Source: an uncultured Prevotella sp.
GTDB lineage: Bacteria > Bacteroidota > Bacteroidia > Bacteroidales > Bacteroidaceae
DNA length: 34,599 nucleotides
Direction of reading: 5' to 3'
Assembly: GCA_900542795.1 (NCBI GenBank)
Contig: UQPD01000002.1
Span: forward strand, 1 to 34,599
Shown: one piece after another, positions 24,927 to 32,725 of the stretch
How positions within the stretch are numbered: position 1 is the first letter of the stretch
How the letters are laid out: each line of letters begins with the position of its first letter
Translations under genes and position numbers: made by a program
The notes under the pieces: generated by a model
The model's database searches: none
Told to the model about the DNA's origin: nothing
The model's input: only the letters and a program-made list of their open reading frames with translations

Positions 24927-26678
24927 ATGAAGAAATTATTCGCCATCCTTGCCCTACTTACCCTTACCAGTGGTGCGCAAGCGCAAGTACAGAAACAAAA
25001 AGAGTCGTTCGAGGCTTTTAAGAAAAACATACGTAATCGGTACGAGAATTATTGCAATGCCATGCTTAATCGGTATGCCGACTTCTTGGATGTGGTGTGG
25101 AAGGACTTTGAACAAAAAAGACCTGTTGAGCGTTTTAGAAGTCCTAAACCCAAAGAACGCCCCGTGGCTAAGGAGCCTAATCCCGTAAAACTTATCCCCA
25201 TGCCTAAACCTGTGGTGGAAACTGTGCCTGATGTAAAAAAGCCTATTGCGCCTAAACCTACACCAGCTCCAGTCCCAGCTCCCACTCCTAAGCCAACACC
25301 TGCAAAACCTGTAACTCCTACTGTGCCTGCAAAGCCTGTAACTCCTACAGTTCCTGCAAAGCCCGAAAAGCCTGCAAAGCCCGAAAAGCCTGCTAAGCCT
25401 GAGAAAAAGACAAAGCAGAAGAAGCAAACGCTCCCCGAAAAGCCAGCTAAGCCCACAAAACCTGTTACCCCCACAGTGCCCGCTGTGCCTAAAGCTCCCT
25501 CGGTGCCTGTTGTGCCTGTAACACCTGTGGTTCCCCATCCTACAGAGCCTATTCCCAATGTTGCACCCACACCAGCCCCCGACCGCACGTCAAAGGTTAG
25601 CTTCGACTTTTATGGACTCGACATAAAATTGCCGAAGGTTGAAATTCCCGTCAACAAAATTGGCGAGATGGGGAATGGCAATGCCATTAAGGCGCTTAAC
25701 AATTCTACATTCGAGGCTAAGGCACTACCCGCACTGAAAAAGCAAATTGACGAGATGCAACTGCCCGACTACTTTGTTGCAGAATTGGTGCGCGACTATG
25801 CTAAGGCTTTGATTGGGGATGCCTCGATTGTGGCACGCACCAATTTGATGCACTACATATTATTATTGTGTGGCTTCGACATTCGTCCTGCCTACGAGGT
25901 AACAACGGGTACACCTATATTACTATTCCCCTTCAACCAAATGGTTTTTGCTCGCACTTTTTTGGAACTGAATGGACAAAAGTTTTTTATATTCACCCCC
26001 GATCTCGAAAAACTAAATGTGGAGGAAGCTCGTTTCCGCACGCCGCAATTTAGTTCTCCGATGAAAGAGTTGCGCAATGTGGACCTTGTTATTCGTAAAC
26101 CGCTCAACATTAAAGGGGAGGTTCACAACTACACACTGACCCAAGGAGGCATCACCGTGAAAGGCTCAGTTAACGAGCGTTTGATGAAGATGGTTTATAA
26201 ATATCCACAAATGCCTGTTCCATGTTATGCACAATCCGTGCTCGACGCCAACACGCATCGCGAGGTTGAGGAGCAAATTAAAGCTCAAATTGGCACAGAG
26301 GTAAACTTGGGCAATGTAAACCGCTTGCTCCACTTTGTGCAATCGGCTTTTGCTTATGCTACCGACGATGAGCAGTTTGGATTTGAAAAGCCCTATTTCT
26401 TTGAGGAATTGCTTTATTACCCTAAGTGCGACTGCGAGGACCGCTCTGTGTTCTACGCCACTTTGCTGCGTAACGTGATGGGGGTTAACAATCACCTCAT
26501 TAACTTTCCTGGACATGAGTGTGTTTCTGTTTCGCTACCTAACGAAAACATTTTAGGTTCGTTCTACGAAAATAACGGTGCGCAATTCTACATCTCCGAC
26601 CCCACCTTTATTGGTGCTAACACAGGACAATGTATGCAACAATATCGCAACACAGCTCCAAGGGTTGAACCATGGTGA
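24927..26678 (+). CDS. Exported proline-rich protein with transglutaminase-like domain
   Basis: Start at 24927 (583 aa) gives a signal peptide (MKKLFAILALLTLTSGAQA); the Met at 24876 adds 17 residues with no clear role. A short helical part (FEAFKKNIRNRYENYCN) is followed by a Pro/Lys-rich stretch, about residues 75-220, with repeats such as PVTPTVPAK and KPEKPA. The rest ends in a transglutaminase-like fold with a likely triad C503 (CDCEDRS), H530 (PGHECVSV) and D558 (ISDPTFIGA). Such folds are usually proteases or peptide cross-linkers; the activity cannot be assigned. It ends before a strong terminator. The Pro-rich part may span peptidoglycan or act as a spacer. Confidence 0.8.
   Translation: MKKLFAILALLTLTSGAQAQVQKQKESFEAFKKNIRNRYENYCNAMLNRYADFLDVVWKDFEQKRPVERFRSPKPKERPVAKEPNPVKLIPMPKPVVETVPDVKKPIAPKPTPAPVPAPTPKPTPAKPVTPTVPAKPVTPTVPAKPEKPAKPEKPAKPEKKTKQKKQTLPEKPAKPTKPVTPTVPAVPKAPSVPVVPVTPVVPHPTEPIPNVAPTPAPDRTSKVSFDFYGLDIKLPKVEIPVNKIGEMGNGNAIKALNNSTFEAKALPALKKQIDEMQLPDYFVAELVRDYAKALIGDASIVARTNLMHYILLLCGFDIRPAYEVTTGTPILLFPFNQMVFARTFLELNGQKFFIFTPDLEKLNVEEARFRTPQFSSPMKELRNVDLVIRKPLNIKGEVHNYTLTQGGITVKGSVNERLMKMVYKYPQMPVPCYAQSVLDANTHREVEEQIKAQIGTEVNLGNVNRLLHFVQSAFAYATDDEQFGFEKPYFFEELLYYPKCDCEDRSVFYATLLRNVMGVNNHLINFPGHECVSVSLPNENILGSFYENNGAQFYISDPTFIGANTGQCMQQYRNTAPRVEPW
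25297..25405 (+). repeat. Tandem coding repeats in the proline-rich linker
   Basis: Units encoding PAKPVTPTV occur twice, and units encoding PEKPAK occur three times in direct succession, with nearly the same codons. This is a slippage-prone segment likely to vary in length between strains. Frame is kept throughout. Confidence 0.75.
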
Positions 26679-26772
26679 CTTTTTTAGAAATGCTCTTTTC
26701 TATAAACGGGGGATTGTAAATAGGGGATTGCACTAAAAAATCCCCCACCCTAATCATTTAAACAAATTCATG

Positions 26773-26817
26773 GACTTGTGTCTTATGCACTTTTTTTAAG
26801 ACACAAGTCTTTTTTTC
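26773..26817 (+). terminator. Strong terminator before the Sel1-repeat gene
   Basis: GACTTGTGTCTT (26773-26784) pairs perfectly with 26798-26809, followed by eight Ts (26810-26817). It ends the transglutaminase-like transcript. Only 14 nt separate the T-run from the Sel1 ATG at 26832, and I see no promoter between, so Sel1 expression would depend on read-through or an unusual promoter. A further weaker stem, GGGGGATT/AATCCCCC, lies at 26708-26746. Confidence 0.85.
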
Positions 26818-26831
26818 GGAAAAACTTCACT

Positions 26832-27818
26832 ATGAAACCATTCTTTCTAACACTGCTCATGGTGTGCTATTCTGCCGTTATCCCCTGTTTAGCACAAGGA
26901 GAGGACACACCTCTCTCACCTAAGGAACTGAAAACGCTTACTAAAAAGGCTAACAAAGGCAATGTAGACTGCATGCTGCGTTTAGCACTTCATTATTCAC
27001 AGGGTGAAAACCGAGACTCCTTAACTGCACTACGTTTTTTGAAAATGGCTGCCGACAAGGGCAATGCTGAAGCACAAGCTGAGGTGGGACTACAATATAT
27101 GAACCGCCATACGCCTCAAGACACCGAAACTGCCTTACACTATAATCAGTTGGCTGCAGACCAAGGCAACGCCATGGGGCTTTATAACTTGGGGGTTCTA
27201 TACCTCTGCACCGAGGGGGATGCAAACGAAGAACGTGCTACCGAATGTTTTAAGCAAGCAGCTATGAAGGGAATGGCTTTGGCTCAATACTTCTATGGCT
27301 TATTGCTCGGCAATAACAACGAAACTGCCGAACAGAGCATCTATTGGTTGCAAAAAGCAGTTGACCAAGGCTTTTTGCCAGCCTTCTCAAAATTGGCTAT
27401 ACGCTATATTGCGCAACAAGATTTTGCAAATGCCTTGAAATATGCACAAATTGCCGCTAACGAGGATGACGCTACGGCACAAGGCATTTTGGCTACTATC
27501 CTCTATGCAGGTTGTGGCATAGAAAAGGATGCTGAAGCGGCTCGCTATTGGGCATTAAAGTCTGCCCAGCAAAATAACGACATGGCACTGTGTGTGCTAG
27601 GCAGCATTTACTACGATGAAGAGAACTACGCCTACGCTCGCTCTTATCTTGAAAAGGCGGCAGCTTTAGGAAATGACCAAGCTTGTCTACTTCTTGCCAG
27701 CATGTATGCAGAGGGTAAAGGCGTTGACAAAAATGAACAGTATGCCATCAACTACCTCAAACAGGCTGCTAATCGGGGTAACAAAAATGCCCTAAAGCGT
27801 TTGAACGATTTAAAATAA
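26832..27818 (+). CDS. Exported Sel1-like (TPR-like) repeat protein
   Basis: The 328-aa protein starts at 26832; the Met at 26778 lies inside the terminator hairpin. Signal peptide: MKPFFLTLLMVCYSAVIPCLAQ. Around seven or eight Sel1 repeats follow, with the usual pattern of AAxxGNxxAxxxLGxxY, for example LKMAADKGNAEAQAEVGLQY and QLAADQGNAMGLYNLGVLYL (last unit: AYARSYLEKAAALGNDQACL). Sel1 repeats form superhelical protein-binding scaffolds; partner unknown. It is in the same direction as the transglutaminase-like gene. Confidence 0.85.
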   Translation: MKPFFLTLLMVCYSAVIPCLAQGEDTPLSPKELKTLTKKANKGNVDCMLRLALHYSQGENRDSLTALRFLKMAADKGNAEAQAEVGLQYMNRHTPQDTETALHYNQLAADQGNAMGLYNLGVLYLCTEGDANEERATECFKQAAMKGMALAQYFYGLLLGNNNETAEQSIYWLQKAVDQGFLPAFSKLAIRYIAQQDFANALKYAQIAANEDDATAQGILATILYAGCGIEKDAEAARYWALKSAQQNNDMALCVLGSIYYDEENYAYARSYLEKAAALGNDQACLLLASMYAEGKGVDKNEQYAINYLKQAANRGNKNALKRLNDLK

Positions 27819-27830
27819 AGTAACCATTCT

Positions 27831-27849
27831 GCAAACAACATCTGTTTGC
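27831..27849. terminator. Short hairpin between convergent genes
   Basis: GCAAACA and TGTTTGC pair perfectly around five bases. The plus strand continues TTATTAAAA, the minus strand AGAATGGTTACTTTATTTT. It may serve as a weak bidirectional terminator for the Sel1 and TerB-like genes. Confidence 0.4.
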
Positions 27850-27877
27850 TTATTAAAAGGCTCCCCCCAAAAGAGAC

Positions 27878-29269
27878 TTATAACGCTGCAATGTGTTGCC
27901 ACTCCTCATCCTCATGTAGCAGACTTAACTGCCCATCTACATTTAGGCTATAGCACATTGTAGATGGAATGTCTACCGAATAGTTGCCAAAGCTATTGCG
28001 CATAATGCAATAACTATCGGCATGATGGAGTGTGCTTTTTAGGCTTAGGATTTGTCTTTTTAGCAAAGCTATCATAGGGCCACGCGTAGAATAGTCGCAA
28101 ATGTTGGGAGCTTTAGAGGCTTCGCCACCAAAACGAGCATAAACCAACCGATACTTTTGCATCAGTTGTGCCATGCGACGGTTGTAAACCTCTAACCTTT
28201 GCTTACCTGTGGGCAACGTAAAGTTTATTCCTCCATGAACCGATTCAAGCAGAAATAGGGCATAAAGTGCTTTTTCACGACGATGCACGCCCCCTAACAC
28301 CAAGTCGGCATCAGGAAATTTTATGTTTCCACTCGCAGCATCAATCACAACCGTGCTCTTAATGCCACGCTGCAACATGAGCAAATCGAACACTTGACGA
28401 TAAAACCCTTTGTAAACAAAGCGCTCGGGCTGTTCGTGCAGATAATTAAGTTGCAAATTACTATAGTATTGCGCGAAAATGCCAAGCAACTTTTTTACAC
28501 GCTGCACCATGTCGTTACCTACTTCAAAAAGCAAAAAGTGGGAGAACACTTCGCCATCCGTTACCGACTCGCCCACCTTTATCATGACCGAAGGAGAAAC
28601 CATCGACATCTCGCGCAACCCTAATTTGGCAGAAAGCAGTTCACGACAAAACGCATGTGTTTGCATGCTGCATAAACTGAGCAAAGCCATGGCAATGCGT
28701 TCGGCACTGGCTTTGGGATAAAGAAATTTCACCATGTTGCTCAACGCTTCTTTATCTAAACTGCCATAATGTGCCGAAAGCCGCGGAATATACACAAAGT
28801 CTAAGCCTGCCAGCCGAATCATGTTTTGCAATTCTTCATAATGTGCGTCAACTTGTTGGTGTATACTTTCGTGAGCTTCAGCCTCAACATAAAGCAGTTG
28901 GTTTTCATCAAACCGCATCAAGTCGTTATTCACCGAGAGCACAGTGGCAGCCTCGCGCTCATCATCTAATAGCACACAATGCAAAGCAAGCATTAGCAAA
29001 GCTTCGGAGCGTACAAAGTGATTATCGCTCATGGCAACCTTCGTAAAATCTCCCATCATTTGTTGGCGTTCTTCGGCATCAAGCATAGTCAAGGTTTGAA
29101 TGGCGGCAGCAAAGGTGATATTCTCTGCTCGGCATTCGTCTTCATGAGTTATTTTGTATTGCTCGCGCAGATGGTCTAAACAGTCCATCTCATTGATGTC
29201 GATTATTCCATCCGCCTTTACCAGGTCGGTCAACACACGCATTAAGCTTGCTTTTTCTTCTTGCTTCAT
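27878..29269 (-). CDS. TerB-like N-terminal domain protein, unknown function
   Basis: The 463-aa protein has no signal peptide or clear membrane segment. Residues about 1-110 resemble TerB/DjlA-type helical domains: LMRVLTDLVKADGIIDINEMDCL, then FAAAIQTLTMLDAEERQQMM and DNHFVRSEALLMLALH. The middle is helical, and the C-terminal part (about 320-463) is mixed, with RGPMIALLKRQILSLKSTLHHAD and a short beta-rich end. TerB domains are linked to stress or membrane-associated complexes, but no ter gene is nearby. The rest matches nothing I recognise. It faces the Sel1 gene tail to tail. Confidence 0.65.
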   Translation of the reverse strand: MKQEEKASLMRVLTDLVKADGIIDINEMDCLDHLREQYKITHEDECRAENITFAAAIQTLTMLDAEERQQMMGDFTKVAMSDNHFVRSEALLMLALHCVLLDDEREAATVLSVNNDLMRFDENQLLYVEAEAHESIHQQVDAHYEELQNMIRLAGLDFVYIPRLSAHYGSLDKEALSNMVKFLYPKASAERIAMALLSLCSMQTHAFCRELLSAKLGLREMSMVSPSVMIKVGESVTDGEVFSHFLLFEVGNDMVQRVKKLLGIFAQYYSNLQLNYLHEQPERFVYKGFYRQVFDLLMLQRGIKSTVVIDAASGNIKFPDADLVLGGVHRREKALYALFLLESVHGGINFTLPTGKQRLEVYNRRMAQLMQKYRLVYARFGGEASKAPNICDYSTRGPMIALLKRQILSLKSTLHHADSYCIMRNSFGNYSVDIPSTMCYSLNVDGQLSLLHEDEEWQHIAAL

Positions 29270-29366
29270 TTACTATATATATATTATAGGAGTGTTTCTC
29301 TAATATATGCAGCCAATTTTAGGGAGGTGAAAAACTACATACTGCGTAAGAAACATGGTTTACTTG

Positions 29367-29374
29367 CAAAAATA
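29367..29374 (-). promoter_or_regulatory. Possible -7 box for the TerB-like gene
   Basis: On the minus strand TATTTTTG fits TAnnTTTG, and a second copy overlaps just upstream. No clear -33 TTTG at the right distance. The leader would be about 95 nt. Confidence 0.35.
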
Positions 29375-29509
29375 CAAAAATATATTGTATCTCCTAAAAT
29401 TCATTTCATTTACCTTATGCGATAACCTTACCTTGAGGCTTTATAAAGAAGCCTGGTATTAGAATGAGGTTCTTGGGGAGTTAAAAATTTATGTGTTTTA
29501 CTCCAAAAT

Positions 29510-29575
29510 CGTTTTAGTTAAAACGTTTCAGCGAGTTAACTAAAACGATTTGGCGAGTTAACTAAAACGATTTCG
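29510..29575. repeat. Array A: three 22-nt units
   Basis: Units start at 29510, 29532 and 29554, exactly 22 nt apart. Units 2 and 3 share the 16-nt core CGAGTTAACTAAAACG; unit 1 is CGTTTTAGTTAAAACG, itself a near palindrome. The linkers are TTTCAG, ATTTGG and ATTTCG. The array is bounded by ACTCCAAAATCG (29500-29511) and CGATTTCGGAGT (29568-29579), inverted repeats matching 11 of 12. It is non-coding. Confidence 0.88.
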
Positions 29576-29656
29576 GAGTGTTTTTGATGCTATGGGATTG
29601 TCTTTTGCGCCAGCATTACCCGTTAGGGATCCTTAAACGAAAAATCCCTTGCAAAA

Positions 29657-29739
29657 GTATTACTATATTACCTTGCCATTTAATATGGTAATACTTGCCC
29701 CTTTAATACGTATTACTTTGCCAAGTATTACTATAATAC
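29657..29739. repeat. Array B: four 15-nt dyads at 22-23 nt
   Basis: Imperfect dyads begin at 29657 (GTATTACTATATTAC), 29680 (TTAATATGGTAATAC), 29702 (TTTAATACGTATTAC) and 29725 (GTATTACTATAATAC), spaced 23, 22 and 23 nt. The linkers CTTGCCAT, TTGCCCC and TTTGCCAA all contain TTGCC. The core differs from arrays A, C and D, but the linker is shared. Between arrays A and B a small stem, AGGGAT/ATCCCT, is visible near 29623-29645. Confidence 0.85.
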
Positions 29740-29781
29740 TTTTTCAACACACATTCTGTGCTTTTTTCAACAAAAAAGTCT

Positions 29782-29857
29782 ATTGATTAACTCGACCAAG
29801 TTAATTGATTAACTTTGCCTTTTCTATTGATTAACTCGTACGTGTTAATTGATAGAC
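29782..29857. repeat. Array C: four cores at exact 22-nt period
   Basis: ATTGATTAAC starts at 29782, 29804 and 29826; the fourth, ATTGATAGAC, at 29848. Period is exactly 22 nt. Linkers are TCGACCAAGTTA, TTTGCCTTTTCT and TCGTACGTGTTA. The last differs by one base from an array D linker read on the minus strand (TCGTACATGTTA). The conserved flank begins at its end. Confidence 0.9.
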
Positions 29858-29945
29858 TCGGAAAGGGAATATTGAATACGGATTTTGCTGATTGAACAGA
29901 CTTCTTTCTCTTCGGACTGAAAGGGATGAAAAGAAGGATGGTTTC
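29857..29945 (+). repeat. Conserved flank of the arrays, copy 2
   Basis: It matches 207-296 in inverted orientation, including a 26-nt perfect segment (29869-29894). It follows array C directly. The remainder of the non-coding stretch 29270-30151 consists of the three arrays, an AT-rich leader for the TerB-like gene and the cysQ promoter; I see no gene in it. Confidence 0.85.
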
Positions 29946-30114
29946 TTGCACAATATGTTCGTCCTATGAAACGGTTGTTCGCCTACACCCAAATGCACAA
30001 CTACGGCATGTGAAGTTTGAGGTTGTGCATGCAAAAACGATACAGAAAAATGCAGATTTTGAACACCCTAACAATTTTCTTTGTCTTAGCATGCAACATT
30101 TTGCACAAAACAAC

Positions 30115-30122
30115 TAACTTTG
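30115..30122 (+). promoter_or_regulatory. -7 box for cysQ
   Basis: TAACTTTG fits TAnnTTTG and lies 29 nt before the cysQ ATG at 30152. No clear TTTG lies at the expected -33 distance. Confidence 0.55.
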
Positions 30123-30151
30123 CTCCCTCAATACGCATATATTTTGTAACA

Positions 30152-30931
30152 ATGATTGACACCATTATCAATGCTGCGCTCAGAGCTGGACGCGCCATTA
30201 TGAACATCTATAACCACCCCGACTTAGATTGGCAGGTGGAACGCAAAGCCGATAATTCGCCTTTAACATTGGCAGACCGTGAGTCGCACCGCGTAATTGC
30301 CGAAGCTTTAGAGGCGACTCCTTATCCCTTGCTTAGTGAGGAAGGTGCACATCTGCCCTATGATGAACGCAAAGATTGGCACTCGCTGTGGATTGTTGAC
30401 CCATTGGATGGCACAAAGGAGTTTTTGAAGAAGAACGATGAGTTCACGGTGAACATTGCTTTGGTTACCGATGGAGTGCCTGTGATGGGCGTGATTTATG
30501 TGCCTGCTAAGCACCAACTATTTTGGGGCGAAAAAGGTCAGGGTGCCTTTACGGCTGAGGTTGACCCCGAAACTTTACATGTGGGTAAGCCTGAGGCTTT
30601 GCCGCTTAAAGGGGCTGATTGGGGACGTCCCTTCCGCGTAGTTGCTTCGCGCTCGCATCTTTCGCCCGAAACTGAAACTTTCATTACTGACTTGCGACGC
30701 CATCACCCCGACTTGGAGATGGTGAGTGCTGGATCTTCGCTCAAGCTATGCTTGGTTGCCGAAGGTAAGGCGGATATTTATCCGCGTTTGGCTCCTACGA
30801 TGGAGTGGGACACTGCTGCAGGACATGCCATTGCCTTGGCTGCTGGAAGAAAAGTGCTTGATGCGCAAACTGACTTACCGCTTACTTACAACAAAGAAGA
30901 CTTGCACAACCCTTGGTTTGTGGTGAAGTAG
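30152..30931 (+). CDS. cysQ: 3'(2'),5'-bisphosphate nucleotidase
   Basis: Hydrolyses adenosine 3',5'-bisphosphate (PAP), left over from sulfate assimilation or sulfation, to AMP. Start 30152 gives 259 aa, normal for CysQ; upstream codons lack family similarity. The inositol-phosphatase fold shows metal-binding LLSEEG, IVDPLDGTKEFL (DPxDGT) and WDTAAGHAIALAAG. It precedes an SLC13-type permease by 93 nt with no promoter between, which fits a sulfur-related pair. The usual Bacteroides partners cysC, cysD and cysN are not next to it. Confidence 0.92.
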   Translation: MIDTIINAALRAGRAIMNIYNHPDLDWQVERKADNSPLTLADRESHRVIAEALEATPYPLLSEEGAHLPYDERKDWHSLWIVDPLDGTKEFLKKNDEFTVNIALVTDGVPVMGVIYVPAKHQLFWGEKGQGAFTAEVDPETLHVGKPEALPLKGADWGRPFRVVASRSHLSPETETFITDLRRHHPDLEMVSAGSSLKLCLVAEGKADIYPRLAPTMEWDTAAGHAIALAAGRKVLDAQTDLPLTYNKEDLHNPWFVVK

Positions 30932-31024
30932 GGAGTTTTTTGAACAGCTACTTACGATTTTTAAAAATGGTGTGTGTGTGTCATGATGTAAAGAGACACA
31001 CCCGAATTTTCCCTTTAAGGCTTT

Positions 31025-32581
31025 ATGCAACCCCTATTCGTTATTATAGTTTTAACCTTCGTGGTATTGGCACTGATTAAAGACCGCATGCGCCCTGGAC
31101 TTGTGTTGCTCTCGGGTGCTGTGGTGTTTTTGTGTGCTGGCATACTTAGTCCCAAAGAATTGCTTGAGGGATTTGCTAACAAGGGCATGATTACTGTGGC
31201 TATGCTCTTTTTGGTAAGCGAGGGTGTAAGACGGTCGGGCATGCTCGAGGCATTGCTCAAACGCTTGTTACCACATGACAAAACGAGCAATAGTGTGCGA
31301 CGTGTGCAAATGCGCATGTTGCCCACGGTGGCTTTTATTTCAGCTTTTTTGAATAACACGCCTGTGGTGGTTATTTTTGCTCCGATGGTAAAACGCTGGG
31401 CTGAAAAACATGGTGTGGCTGCTACAAAATTGCTCATTCCCTTGTCGTATGCCACCATTTTGGGAGGCGTATGCACACTTATTGGTACAAGCACGAACTT
31501 GGTGGTGCATGGCATGGTGATTGATGCAGGCTTTGAGGGCTTTTCGATGTTTGAGCTGGGTAAGGTGGGCGTGATTGTGGCTGCGGTGGGTCTGCTTTAT
31601 GTGTGGTTGTTCTCGAACAAATTGTTGCCCACTGAACGCATTGACCGCGATGAGAACACACGACCTGATGAACTTTTGCATGGTATGCACCGCATTGAGG
31701 TGGTGTTGGGAGCTCGTTTCCCCGCCATCAATCGTCGCATCATCGACTTTGACTTTAAACGCAAATATGGTGCAGACATTCTTGAACTGAAACGGGGTGG
31801 TGTTACCATGATTATGCACGACATGCGACGTGAACGCTTTCATGAAGGTGACACTTTGGTGTTGCTTGCTAACGATGACTTTATGAAGAACTGGGGCGAC
31901 TCTTCGTTCTTCCTTATGGTGTCGAATGGCAAAGAGCAGGACTTTAAGATGCCACGTTGGAAGTGTTGGCTCTCAGTTATTTTGTTGTTCTTGATGATTG
32001 TGGGGGCTACTGTAGGCGAGCTTCCTGCTGTGCGTCAGGCAGTTCCACGCATGCACTTAGACATGTTTTTCTTTGTGTGTGTAGTTACTATTATCATGGC
32101 TTGGCTCAATATTTTCCCTGCTCGCAAATATACCAAGTACATTTCGTGGGATATACTTATTACCATTGCTTCGGCTTTTGCCATTAGTAGGGCTATGCAA
32201 AACTCGGGCATGGCAGACGCTGTGGCACAATTCACGGTGGAACTGAGCAAGAGTTGCAGTCCGGTGGTGTTATTGGCAGTGATTTTCATTATTACCAACT
32301 TGTTTACGGAGTTAATGACTAACAATGCTGCAGCGGCTTTGGCTTTTCCGCTTTCGTTGAGCATTGCACAACACATGGGTGTGAGCCCTATGCCTTTTTT
32401 TGTAACTATCTGCATGGCAGCCTCAGCGAGTTTTAGCACGCCTATTGGTTATCAAACAAACTTAATTGTGCAAGGTGTGGGCAATTATAAGTTTGCCGAC
32501 TTTGTGCGCATTGGGCTTCCGCTCAACATCATTGCTTTGGTTATCACCGTTACCATTGTTCCCTTGCTTTGGCCTTTCTAA
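31025..32581 (+). CDS. SLC13/DASS-type anion permease with a TrkA_C domain, probable sulfate transporter
   Basis: The 518-aa inner-membrane protein has about 11 hydrophobic segments. The repeated half motifs are NNTPVVVIFAPMV with IGTSTNLVVHGM in the first half and NNAAAALAFPLS with FSTPIGYQTNLIVQG in the second; the NT/TN pairs bind Na+ and substrate in this family. Between the halves, about residues 205-300, a soluble domain (IEVVLGARFPAINRRI...FHEGDTLVLLANDD) resembles a TrkA_C/RCK_C module. It follows cysQ, so sulfate import is likely but inferred. A perfect 16-bp hairpin lies beyond its stop. Confidence 0.88.
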   Translation: MQPLFVIIVLTFVVLALIKDRMRPGLVLLSGAVVFLCAGILSPKELLEGFANKGMITVAMLFLVSEGVRRSGMLEALLKRLLPHDKTSNSVRRVQMRMLPTVAFISAFLNNTPVVVIFAPMVKRWAEKHGVAATKLLIPLSYATILGGVCTLIGTSTNLVVHGMVIDAGFEGFSMFELGKVGVIVAAVGLLYVWLFSNKLLPTERIDRDENTRPDELLHGMHRIEVVLGARFPAINRRIIDFDFKRKYGADILELKRGGVTMIMHDMRRERFHEGDTLVLLANDDFMKNWGDSSFFLMVSNGKEQDFKMPRWKCWLSVILLFLMIVGATVGELPAVRQAVPRMHLDMFFFVCVVTIIMAWLNIFPARKYTKYISWDILITIASAFAISRAMQNSGMADAVAQFTVELSKSCSPVVLLAVIFIITNLFTELMTNNAAAALAFPLSLSIAQHMGVSPMPFFVTICMAASASFSTPIGYQTNLIVQGVGNYKFADFVRIGLPLNIIALVITVTIVPLLWPF

Positions 32582-32613
32582 ACAGGTGTAACAAGGCATG
32601 AACAAAAAATATC

Positions 32614-32674
32614 TATGGCATTTGCGTTTTGAGGGGACGCTAATTCCCCATTTGATAAAAACGCAAATGCCATA
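32614..32674 (+). terminator. Long hairpin after the permease gene
   Basis: TATGGCATTTGCGTTT (32614-32629) pairs perfectly with 32659-32674, and an inner GGGG/CCCC continues it. No proper T-run follows, so termination is probable but not certain. Confidence 0.6.
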
Positions 32675-32725
32675 ATTTGTATTAACATAAGTTCGAAATA
32701 AGTTTAAATTACCTCATTTACAAGT

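Noticed and set aside
25049..25588. Antisense Gly-rich frames opposite the proline-rich repeat
   Set aside because: They are the mirror of Pro/Lys codons (CCN read as NGG) and have no start signals or family resemblance.
29831..30034. 67-residue minus-strand frame across array C and flank
   Set aside because: It reads through repeat cores and the DNA flank, and the related copy at 207-296 does not hold the same frame throughout. Treated as a repeat by-product.
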